Assembly: GCA_024640925.1 (NCBI GenBank)
Contig: JAHEEB010000370.1
Span: forward strand, 1-5,357
Origin: Bacteroidota bacterium
Lineage (GTDB): Bacteria; Bacteroidota; Bacteroidia; Bacteroidales; UBA10428
Length of the DNA stretch: 5,357 nt
Direction of reading: 5' to 3'
A program made the position numbers and the translations under genes. The notes beneath the pieces are model-generated. The model worked only from the letters and a program-made list of their open reading frames with translations, was not told the DNA's origin and did no database searches. Each line of letters starts with the position of its first letter. Position 1 is the first letter of the stretch. This document shows positions 1 through 5,357 of this stretch, piece after piece.

Positions 1-238
1 TGGCAGCTTTTACACCATTGTTCCGCGCAACGGAAACGCCCTGGTTCGGTTGATTTATTATAATAATATCTTTACTTAATGTTTTAATAGTTTGTTCTAT
101 AATTTTTAAACTATTATCAGTTGAACCATCATTTACTATGATTAATTCATAGTTAGTAAAAGTTTGGTTTAATACAGATTGAATAGTTTTTGCTATATAT
201 TTTTCCTTGTTGAACAAAGGAATTATTACTGAGTACAT
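1..238 (-). CDS. Family 2 glycosyltransferase, N-terminal part (cut by window edge)
   Basis: This is the first 79 residues of a GT-A fold, GT2-type glycosyltransferase; the rest lies beyond the left edge. Seen: the ATG is at 238-236, a hydrophobic first strand (SVIIPLFN, residues 3-10) follows, then the helix TIQSVLNQTF (18-27), the nucleotide-binding NDGSTDNS motif (36-43) and the QGVSVARNNG motif (66-75). These are the standard opening blocks of GT2 enzymes that move a sugar from a nucleotide donor onto a lipid-linked glycan at the inner membrane face. Acceptor and donor cannot be read from this part. It starts 11 bases after the FkbM stop codon, so it is very likely in the same operon. Oddity: codons 1-63 are very AT-rich, whereas the last 49 bases in the window are close to 58% G+C. 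Confidence 0.9.
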   Translation of the reverse strand, partial: MYSVIIPLFNKEKYIAKTIQSVLNQTFTNYELIIVNDGSTDNSLKIIEQTIKTLSKDIIIINQPNQGVSVARNNGVKAA

Positions 239-249
239 TAATCTTTTAA

Positions 250-1152
250 TTATAATTTTAATTGTTCAGATACTTCTTTTTGGCAAATAAAGAAGTTATT
301 ATCATTTGCTGAAATTCTATCTGTTTTTATTGGTAATCCTAATTTGTCTAGAATATAAAAATGATAATTCAAAGGATTTAATAATTGGCTTAATTCTAAA
401 CCAATTTCATCAGATAAAACCTCTATTAACATGCTAGGCTTGTATTTACTTAAGAAATTGCCCATACCTTTCAAAACTTTAATTTCCAATCCCTCAACAT
501 CAACCTTAATTAAATTAATTGATTCAATATTATTATCTTCAATAAAGTTCTCAAGAGATGTTGAATTTATACAGAGCGGATGTACCTTATCAGAAGAATG
601 TGATATGGCAAACTGCTCAATTAGAGAGGCCGAATAAACATTCTGATTTGTATTAGCCATATAAATAGTATTCTCTCCTTTAATATCACTAATAGCAAGG
701 TTGTAGCAATTAATATCGAAATTATTTATCTTGCAATTCTCTAAATACCAATTAAATATATGTGGTATTGGCTCAAACCCATATACCTTGCAATCAGGGT
801 TTACTGCTTTAGCTAATAATGAATAATACCCAGTATTAGCTCCAATATCAAGAATGACATTTGACTTTTTTGCAATTTCTGCCCATAATTCTGTAGATTG
901 TTTTTCCCAATTCATTTTGTTTCCAACACCATACCAAAATAATTTGTTTTCAATTGAAAAACCACGCCTGTTATGACATTTCATTTTAAAAACGAATTCT
1001 TTATAATTTATCTTGAATGAACCGCCAAAGTAAAGTTGATTTAAAATGAACTCTGATGGTTGGTAAAATAATCTGAGTAACTTCAATAAAAAGATTTTAC
1101 CGGGAATTAATCCATAAAAAAACCTAATAATTTTTATTGTTTTTTTTCTCAT
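250..1152 (-). CDS. FkbM family SAM-dependent methyltransferase
   Basis: Predicted 300-residue methyltransferase of the FkbM family, which O-methylates sugars or other hydroxyl groups in polysaccharide and polyketide pathways. Seen, numbering from the ATG at 1152: a basic, aromatic N-terminal segment (1-30), SAM-binding motif I DIGANTGYYS (102-111), the acidic-loop region GFEP (125-128), and the family signature IKVDVEGLE (215-223) followed by VLKGM. These match the family in order and spacing. An upstream in-frame ATG at 1182 would add ten residues. I chose 1152 because it overlaps the TGA of the preceding glycosyltransferase gene as ATGA, a normal translational-coupling arrangement, whereas 1182 would overlap it by 34 bases. 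An eight-A run lies just after the start. The target hydroxyl is unknown; a role in methylating the locus glycan is inferred from context. Confidence 0.92.
   Translation of the reverse strand: MRKKTIKIIRFFYGLIPGKIFLLKLLRLFYQPSEFILNQLYFGGSFKINYKEFVFKMKCHNRRGFSIENKLFWYGVGNKMNWEKQSTELWAEIAKKSNVILDIGANTGYYSLLAKAVNPDCKVYGFEPIPHIFNWYLENCKINNFDINCYNLAISDIKGENTIYMANTNQNVYSASLIEQFAISHSSDKVHPLCINSTSLENFIEDNNIESINLIKVDVEGLEIKVLKGMGNFLSKYKPSMLIEVLSDEIGLELSQLLNPLNYHFYILDKLGLPIKTDRISANDNNFFICQKEVSEQLKL
1149..1152 (-). other. ATGA stop/start overlap, GT2 to FkbM
   Basis: The glycosyltransferase TGA (1151-1149) and the chosen FkbM ATG (1152-1150) share bases. This supports translational coupling and favours the shorter FkbM start over the ATG at 1182. 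Confidence 0.75.
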
Positions 1153-1967
1153 TTTATTATTTTTCTGCCAATCAAACACCATTTTTCCAGTTTAAAAAGC
1201 AAACGTTCAATGAACCATACAATTTTTCGTGTTAACAAGTATCTGTTTAATCTATTGAGTTGATTAATATTATTTGCATATTTGTCATAATCGTTTAATA
1301 TATTAACCGGAACTAATTGATTCAATACACACTTACGTTCCTTCCATAATAATTCCATATTATTATTGCTGATTCCATTCATTTTGAAATACACCAAATC
1401 AACATCCTTGTATAATACTGATTCGTTATTAAGTCCTATTGTAACTAAGTAAAACTTCCAATCGGATACAATTTTAAGATTTTCATCATAAAGTCCGTAT
1501 TTTTCAAAAAGTGTTCTTTTAATATAAGCTGAAGCATGATTGATGGTGCCTTTATAGAAAGTCATAAAACTATCAGTAATTATTTCTTTATTATACAACT
1601 TTTTGCCATTAGAAAAAACTTTTATTTTATTCCCATAAATTATGGAATAATCAGATTTTTCTTGCATCATTTTCTTTGTTGAGTTTTTATCAATCAACCA
1701 ATCTCCACTATTTAAAAACTGGCAATAATCTCCTGTAGCTTTTTTTATTCCTTTGTTCATTGCATTGTAAATGCCAAAATCCGGTTCACTTGACCACCAA
1801 GTTATTTTATCTTTATATTCCTTTATCACATCTAGACTTCCATCTAATGATGCTCCATCTATAATTATGTATTCTATATCTGGAAAGGTCTGGTTAACTA
1901 CGCTTTCGATCGTTCTTCGTAAACCAGAAGCGTTGTTTTTATTTATTGTAATAATAGAGAGTTTCAT
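1149..1967 (-). CDS. Family 2 glycosyltransferase (WfgS-like type)
   Basis: Intact 272-residue GT2 glycosyltransferase. Seen: N-terminal strand [12 protein letters not shown] (1-12), the nucleotide-binding IDGASLDGS (36-44), the run [20 protein letters not shown] (60-79) and the metal-site region FLNSGDW (84-90). This series is typical of the WfgS/WcaE-like subgroup, where NSGD stands in for the usual DXD. TINH (141-144) and VSDWKFY (167-173) follow in the acceptor/catalytic half. The C-terminal 70 residues are basic and hydrophobic, suggesting peripheral attachment to the inner membrane. Sugar specificity cannot be assigned. It begins 16 bases after the methyltransferase stop, and its TGA overlaps the FkbM ATG. 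Its first 89 residues are about 82% identical to those of the broken gene starting at 4081 (73 of 89 counted by hand), so the two are paralogues or share a converted segment. Confidence 0.92.
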   Translation of the reverse strand: MKLSIITINKNNASGLRRTIESVVNQTFPDIEYIIIDGASLDGSLDVIKEYKDKITWWSSEPDFGIYNAMNKGIKKATGDYCQFLNSGDWLIDKNSTKKMMQEKSDYSIIYGNKIKVFSNGKKLYNKEIITDSFMTFYKGTINHASAYIKRTLFEKYGLYDENLKIVSDWKFYLVTIGLNNESVLYKDVDLVYFKMNGISNNNMELLWKERKCVLNQLVPVNILNDYDKYANNINQLNRLNRYLLTRKIVWFIERLLFKLEKWCLIGRKIIK

Positions 1968-1983
1968 AATACCATATGGAAAA

Positions 1984-2718
1984 CTATGAAATGTTATTCT
2001 GATATTTAACAGCCTCCATGACTAATGTTTCAAATTTTGCCATTTCAATATTACCAACATGTTCCCCATGATGCTCAAGATCCTGCAAATTAACATCATC
2101 AGAACAACCATAAGAAACCGTTTTAATATCTTTAAAACCAGATTTTTGCAATGCTAAGCCTAATAGTTCCTGATCATATATAAATTGATGATTCCAGTTC
2201 TTGAAAAGATTATTAAGGACAAAAGCAGGCTTATACATATCAATGCCTTTAATGTATTTTTCTGTAATCCATTCAATATATTTCTCTGATGTTTTTGTTG
2301 TTTTACCTGTATAAAATCCAACAAAAGTGCTCATGTTGGGTGTTGCAATTCGAATTTTACCACCCGGTTTTAATATTCTAAACGATTCCAGGAGCATTTT
2401 TTGACCATCATCCCATGTGATATGTTCAATCATGTGTTCACTATAAATGTAATCAAATGTGTTATCGCTAAAAGGAAATTTCTTTGTGGCATCGAGCATA
2501 ATGCAATTGGACGTCGTTGGTATTAAATCAGATGCAAGCCAATCCTCAAGATTCGAAATGCTACTACCAACTTGTAATTTTCGGATCGTATTTTTATACA
2601 GATATTGATTGATAATCTTCTTTCTTTTAATTTGGCTTATGAGAACTCTAATCGATGTTAAGTCCTTATACATGCCCATAATCGTAAAAGATCTCTTTAA
2701 GATTGTGTTTAATGACAT
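1984..2718 (-). CDS. Class I SAM-dependent methyltransferase (type 11-like)
   Basis: Predicted small-molecule or glycan methyltransferase, 244 residues from the ATG at 2718. Seen with that numbering: RKLQVGSS (46-53) in the place of SAM motif I, DLI and MLDATKKFPF (64-66, 74-83) for the second and third strands, the typical FDYIYSEHMIEHI block (88-100), and ILKPGGKIRIATPN (115-128). This order matches the COG4627-like methyltransferases common in polysaccharide loci. Motif I is unusual, with GSS instead of GCG. The start is uncertain. An in-frame TTG at 2793 would give 269 residues and lie 15 bases after the preceding stop. ATGs at 2679 and 2673 would give lengths closer to what I expect for relatives. 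No clear ribosome binding site decides between them. The substrate is unknown; sugar methylation is inferred from the neighbours. Confidence 0.82.
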   Translation of the reverse strand: MSLNTILKRSFTIMGMYKDLTSIRVLISQIKRKKIINQYLYKNTIRKLQVGSSISNLEDWLASDLIPTTSNCIMLDATKKFPFSDNTFDYIYSEHMIEHITWDDGQKMLLESFRILKPGGKIRIATPNMSTFVGFYTGKTTKTSEKYIEWITEKYIKGIDMYKPAFVLNNLFKNWNHQFIYDQELLGLALQKSGFKDIKTVSYGCSDDVNLQDLEHHGEHVGNIEMAKFETLVMEAVKYQNNIS

Positions 2719-2808
2719 AGAAGGTAAAAAAATAAAAAGAGAGTTATTAACGCTGTTTAAAGTTGAATGATCAACGTTTTCAATACAATTCAAGATTTCA
2801 ATTTTTTT

Positions 2809-3324
2809 CTAACTGCTAAACACAATATGCTTTTTTGTAAATAACAAATCATTTCTTTTGTTATCATCTACATTACATGCAGTATAGAATAAAAGTAGGT
2901 TATTGTCTATGAAAACCCCAGTTGGTTTGTATAAATAATTATGATTTGAACAATGGCAGTTAATCAAGGGTTTTCTTCTTATAACAAAATTTATATAGTC
3001 TTTCGATTCACCAATCATAATATTATCACCCCATTCGGAAACTGTTAGCATATAAAGTTTTCCATTGTTTTCAAATAAATCAAAGTGCCAGTTATCGTGT
3101 TTTAATGGTTTTGGAATAAAAAACAGTTTGTTTTTTATTTTGAGTTGTTTAAACTTATCACATGTATAAATTGAATCGATTTTTCCTGTAATTTTAAATT
3201 TAAAATCGGGCTCGGTGAGTGAATTGCCTTCCCATACAGCTATTCATAGTGATTTTCGACTTGGCTTGTATTGGTAGTGTGCGGCATAAAACTTGTATTT
3301 ACCATCGTGTTTAATAAGAAACTT
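2809..3324 (-). pseudogene. 3' remnant of a beta-propeller (GH43-like) polysaccharide-locus protein
   Basis: About 170 codons read in one frame from roughly 3324 to a TAG at 2811-2809, interrupted by an in-frame TGA at 3246-3244. The reading resumes directly as IAVWEGNSL, so the TGA most likely replaced an Arg codon. Seen: repeated blade-like units with DG or NG turns followed by aromatic strands: HDGKYKFYAAHY, then IKNKLFFIPKP, NNGKLYMLTVSEWGDN and IDNNLLLFYTA. This resembles five-bladed propeller proteins of the GH43 / inositolphosphoceramide glucosaminyltransferase-like group that occur in such loci, but the family call is tentative. The start and first blades are missing; the sequence begins abruptly where the FemAB-type fragment ends. 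A shorter open frame (80 residues from an internal ATG at 3051) exists but covers only the tail of the fold and is unlikely to be a gene in its own right. Confidence 0.6.
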
Positions 3325-3634
3325 TTACTCCTTCTTTTTCTGCTTTCCTAATTTCATTTATTCTCTTAGTATGGACATTTTTCCAAAGTTCTTCCCTACT
3401 TTTCTATACATCAATTATAATATTTAGATGTTCTTCGTATTTAACTTTATTTTTAATAAAAACTTGTTTTGATTGTGAAGTATCGAAAAGATTTTTGAAT
3501 TCAGAATATATTATGTCTCTTTTTAAATTTTTACAATATTCTTTAATTAAAAGTTCAGTTATATATAAATCATCATTTAATACTAATGGACCTTCGATGA
3601 TAATAGATCTTGATGTAAGAAAATAATATACTAA
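3311..3634 (-). pseudogene. Internal fragment of a FemAB/GNAT-type acyltransferase
   Basis: Roughly 107 codons of a FemAB-like (Acetyltransf_6-type, BioF2-like) protein without its start or its C-terminal half. Seen: SRSIIIEGPLVLND (about 3613-3572), then IIYSEFKNLFD, then YEEHLNIIIDV, a TAG stop at 3406-3404, and in the same frame after it KSREELWKNVHTKR and NEIRKAEKEGVKV. In family members these last blocks form one continuous stretch in which an Asp-Leu-Ser/Thr-Lys-Ser-type sequence precedes the E-L-W and the basic R-N-E-I-R-K-A helix. The stop therefore sits inside a conserved block. The frame closes with TAA at 3313-3311. Such enzymes in polysaccharide loci are thought to transfer acyl or aminoacyl groups to amino sugars. 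The fragment is joined in frame to GT2 sequence on one side and to propeller sequence in another frame on the other, so it cannot encode a working enzyme. Confidence 0.68.
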
Positions 3635-4081
3635 ATGAATACATGAGTGGTTAATGGTTCCTTTAAAGAAGTTTAGCATTGTTAAATCTTGTCCGGTCAT
3701 ATTTTTATTAATCAGCTTTATACCTCCCTGGAAAGCTATCGTATTACCTGACACAATGCTGTATTCAGAAATGTTTTCAAGCATTTTTTCAGAGACATCG
3801 TTTGCATTAAGCTAATCTCCGGAATTTAAAAACTGGCAATAGTCGCCTGTTGCTATTTTTATACCTTTATTCATTGCGTTATAAATACCGGTATCAGGTT
3901 CACTTGCCCACCAGTCAATTTTATCTTCGAATTTTTTTATAACATCAATGCTTCCATCTGTTGAAGCTCCATCAATAATAATATATTCGATGTTTGAGTA
4001 AGTTTGATTAATAACAGATTGAATCGTCTTTCGCAAACCATATGCATTATTTTTATTTATTGTTATAATTGAAAGTTTCAT
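3635..4081 (-). pseudogene. 5' part of a family 2 glycosyltransferase, broken by an amber codon
   Basis: The ATG at 4081 opens a GT2 reading frame with [12 protein letters not shown] (1-12), IDGASTDGS (36-44), [14 protein letters not shown] (60-73) and FLNSGD (84-89). It then hits TAG at 3814-3812 exactly where the intact paralogue at 1967-1149 has the Trp codon after NSGD. Reading on in the same frame gives EKMLENISEYSIVSGN and FFKGTINHSC, which align with the EKSDYSIIYGN and YKGTINHA blocks of the paralogue. This shows that the frame was once continuous. After about position 3640 the similarity to GT2 enzymes ends and FemAB-type sequence begins, so the VSDW-containing catalytic half is gone. 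Both the nonsense codon and the lost 3' half indicate a dead gene. A 126-residue open frame from 3784 is only a leftover of this and the next fragment. Confidence 0.85.
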
Positions 4082-4174
4082 TAGTTGCCGAGTTTTTCAA
4101 ATTGCAGTTACTTGTAGATGTTTCTTTTAATATCAATCTCTAAAAGACACAGATGAAAATTCAACAGATAAACA
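4082..4174 (-). other. Intergenic gap before the broken GT2
   Basis: This 93-base gap separates the glycosyltransferase stop from the ATG of the broken GT2 gene. It is much longer than the couplings elsewhere in the intact operon. I found no clear hairpin followed by a T-run on the minus strand, and no exact copy of the Bacteroidota -7 element TAnnTTTG with a suitably spaced -33 TTTG. It may be a junction left by an insertion of the fossil block, but nothing in it proves this. Confidence 0.4.
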
Positions 4175-5155
4175 TTAACAATATATCTTTTTCTTAATTA
4201 TGAAAATGCTTTTAAAACCTAATATACGACATAAACGGTTAATCGTCTTTTGCCATAGAGGTCTGGTTTTTCTGCAATAGACATTATAAAAGGCATTAAT
4301 TATTCTTTTGTCCTCGTATAAAATGTCCAGGAACTTAATGTTTTCATTTAAACATAAATCTGGGTTTTGTAAGCTTTTATTAACATGGCAGTTTTCGCCA
4401 CTACCGTCGTGCCCAATATTATCAACATACGATTTGGTAGGTACTATCGAGACCCCATGGTTTAGAAAATGGGCTACAGTAAATTGTATCGACCAAATAT
4501 TTAACTTACCTCTTTGTTGCATTTCAAGTAAATCAAAAACATCATCGCCGCTCCTGTTAAACGCTTCTTTAATATGCAAATTAGTAGCCATTGAATAATA
4601 ACAGGGGACTTCCCATTTGATTTGTTCCCAGCGATCGTGCCATGTTGCCCAACCCCACGATGAATTACGCAGGCATACAAAAACGTCATAATTATAATCA
4701 GTGGGTATAGTTAATTTTGCTGGAGGAAGGCAATAACCACTAATGGAAAAAACACCTTTGTATTTTTCATAGTAACTAAGCGCTTTATTCATATAAGTGA
4801 GAAAAGCAGGTGATGTTACCAGGTCATCCTCCATTACGATTACATTGCCATGTTTGTTAACAATTTCTGTAATGCCTTTTCTAATAGAGTTTGCCAGACC
4901 ATTATTTTTTGTTGATTCAAGAATATTTATTTTGCCACACCATTGGCTCTGGTGTACAATTTCTTTTACTTTTTTTATATTTTCTAATTGCTTATCATTG
5001 TCACCTGATTTCGGGCCATCGCAATAAACATAGAGGTTACTCTCTGTCGCCAGCTTGTTTTGCATAAGCGCAGTAAGGGTGCGTTTCGTGTGTTCCGGCC
5101 TGTTGTATGTGAATAATACAATGGGGGCAAGTTCGCCCTTGTAATCATCATTCAT
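4175..5155 (-). CDS. GT-A fold glycosyltransferase of a polysaccharide locus
   Basis: Intact 326-residue glycosyltransferase. Seen: the opening strand and helix APIVLFTYNRPEHTKRTL (10-27), YVYCDGPKSG (42-51) at the nucleotide site, NNGLANSIRKGI (84-95), the metal-binding VIVMEDDLVTSPAFL (105-119) with EDD at 109-111 in the DXD position, and the strongly conserved SSWGWATWHDRW block (165-176). IVPTKSYVDNIGHDGSG (237-253) follows near the acceptor side. This architecture is that of a GT2/GNT-I-like family common in O-antigen and capsule loci of Bacteroidota and Proteobacteria; its sugar specificity is not readable. The basic tail (KKKIYC at the end) may associate with the membrane. The ATG at 5155 overlaps the stop of the asparagine synthase-like gene as ATGA, which fixes the start and implies coupled translation. 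G+C appears higher than in the fossil block downstream. Confidence 0.92.
   Translation of the reverse strand: MNDDYKGELAPIVLFTYNRPEHTKRTLTALMQNKLATESNLYVYCDGPKSGDNDKQLENIKKVKEIVHQSQWCGKINILESTKNNGLANSIRKGITEIVNKHGNVIVMEDDLVTSPAFLTYMNKALSYYEKYKGVFSISGYCLPPAKLTIPTDYNYDVFVCLRNSSWGWATWHDRWEQIKWEVPCYYSMATNLHIKEAFNRSGDDVFDLLEMQQRGKLNIWSIQFTVAHFLNHGVSIVPTKSYVDNIGHDGSGENCHVNKSLQNPDLCLNENIKFLDILYEDKRIINAFYNVYCRKTRPLWQKTINRLCRILGFKSIFIIKKKIYC
5152..5155 (-). other. ATGA stop/start overlap, AsnB-like to glycosyltransferase
   Basis: The asparagine synthase-like TGA (5154-5152) overlaps the glycosyltransferase ATG (5155-5153). This places both genes in one transcript and supports coupled translation. Confidence 0.85.
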
Positions 5156-5357
5156 TGTTTTAGCAATAAGGATAAAAGTCTGTCAGCAAGTACTGAATTG
5201 TAAAATTTATGTTTAGCGGTGAAAAAGTTGTAATTGTATTTTTTTACAACATCGCTTACAAATGAATCCGGTGGAGTAAAACCACGCTTAGGGGCATACA
5301 ATATATAATCGGGTACAATGCCTGTAAGTATCTGCTTTAGAAAATATTTAGGTTGGC
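5152..5357 (-). CDS. Asparagine synthase-like amidotransferase, C-terminal end (cut by window edge)
   Basis: The last 67 residues of a protein read in frame from the right window edge to TGA at 5154-5152. Seen: KYFLKQILTGIVPDYIL followed by APKRGFTPP, which matches the conserved K-x-G-F-x-x-P block near the C-terminus of class B asparagine synthases. There the synthetase domain adenylates a carboxylate and accepts ammonia from glutamine. The remaining 37 residues form a helical tail. In polysaccharide loci, AsnB homologues of this kind (for example WbpS in Pseudomonas O-antigen clusters) are proposed to amidate uronic acid sugars rather than make free asparagine; that role is inferred here from the neighbours. 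The N-terminal glutaminase domain is outside the window, so whether Cys2 is present cannot be judged. The stop overlaps the ATG of the next glycosyltransferase gene by four bases. Confidence 0.85.
   Translation of the reverse strand, partial: QPKYFLKQILTGIVPDYILYAPKRGFTPPDSFVSDVVKKYNYNFFTAKHKFYNSVLADRLLSLLLKQ

Noticed and set aside
431..637. Plus-strand open frame inside the FkbM gene
   Set aside because: It lies wholly antisense to a well-supported methyltransferase and shows no recognisable motif. The plus-strand frames at 1771-1989, 4308-4598 and 4797-5027 and the minus-strand frame at 4501-4689 were rejected for the same reason.
1971..1980. Short palindrome CCATATGG just upstream of the GT2 start at 1967
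   Set aside because: It is eight bases only, with no second copy or flanking element seen, and is consistent with chance.
2809..3051. A stand-alone 80-residue gene
   Set aside because: The same frame continues upstream with propeller-like sequence to about 3324, so the ATG at 3051 is an internal Met of a truncated, stop-containing gene.
3404..3784. A stand-alone 126-residue gene
   Set aside because: It is the in-frame continuation of a GT2 gene past a nonsense codon, joined to a FemAB-type fragment. Its first ATG is an internal Met, and it lacks both the start and the end of either family.
2809..4081. Stop-codon recoding or programmed readthrough (two TAG and one TGA inside otherwise readable frames)
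   Set aside because: Intact genes nearby end normally with TAA, TGA and TAG. The block also has missing gene ends and a frame change, so decay explains it better.
4082..4174. Promoter or terminator in the gap
   Set aside because: There is no exact TAnnTTTG with a spaced TTTG and no stable stem followed by a T-run. AT-rich near-matches are expected by chance.

Overview
The window is AT-rich and every gene that can be supported lies on the minus strand, so transcription runs from high to low coordinates. The content is part of a surface-polysaccharide (O-antigen or capsule type) biosynthesis locus. It holds glycosyltransferases, an asparagine-synthase-type amidotransferase, a FkbM methyltransferase and a second SAM-dependent methyltransferase, with remnants of a FemAB-type acyltransferase and of a sugar-active beta-propeller-like protein. 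The low G+C, the weak or absent Shine-Dalgarno sequences and the gene complement suggest a member of the Bacteroidota. That is an inference, because no taxonomic marker is present.

In transcription order the layout is as follows. (1) 5357-5152 is the C-terminus of an asparagine synthase-like protein, cut by the window edge. (2) 5155-4175 is an intact GT-A glycosyltransferase, coupled to the previous gene by an ATGA overlap. (3) 4081-2809 is a degenerate stretch of about 1.27 kb made of three unrelated gene fragments in series: the 5' part of a GT2 gene with a TGG-to-TAG nonsense codon, an internal piece of a FemAB/GNAT-type gene with a further stop, and the 3' part of a propeller-like gene with an in-frame TGA. 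(4) 2718-1984 is a class I methyltransferase with an uncertain start. (5) 1967-1149 is an intact GT2 enzyme whose first 89 residues are about 82% identical to the broken GT2 in (3). (6) 1152-250 is a FkbM methyltransferase, again coupled by ATGA. (7) 238-1 is the N-terminus of another GT2 enzyme, running off the window.

The intact genes would together transfer several sugars onto a lipid-linked repeat unit, methylate it, and possibly convert a uronic acid carboxyl to an amide through the AsnB-like enzyme. The fossil block suggests that this locus is turning over by recombination, losing acyltransferase and glycosyltransferase steps. I see no RNA gene, CRISPR array, insertion sequence, convincing promoter or terminator. 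I do not see a new defence or other undescribed system. The most informative signal is the three-part gene fossil and its relation to the intact paralogue.
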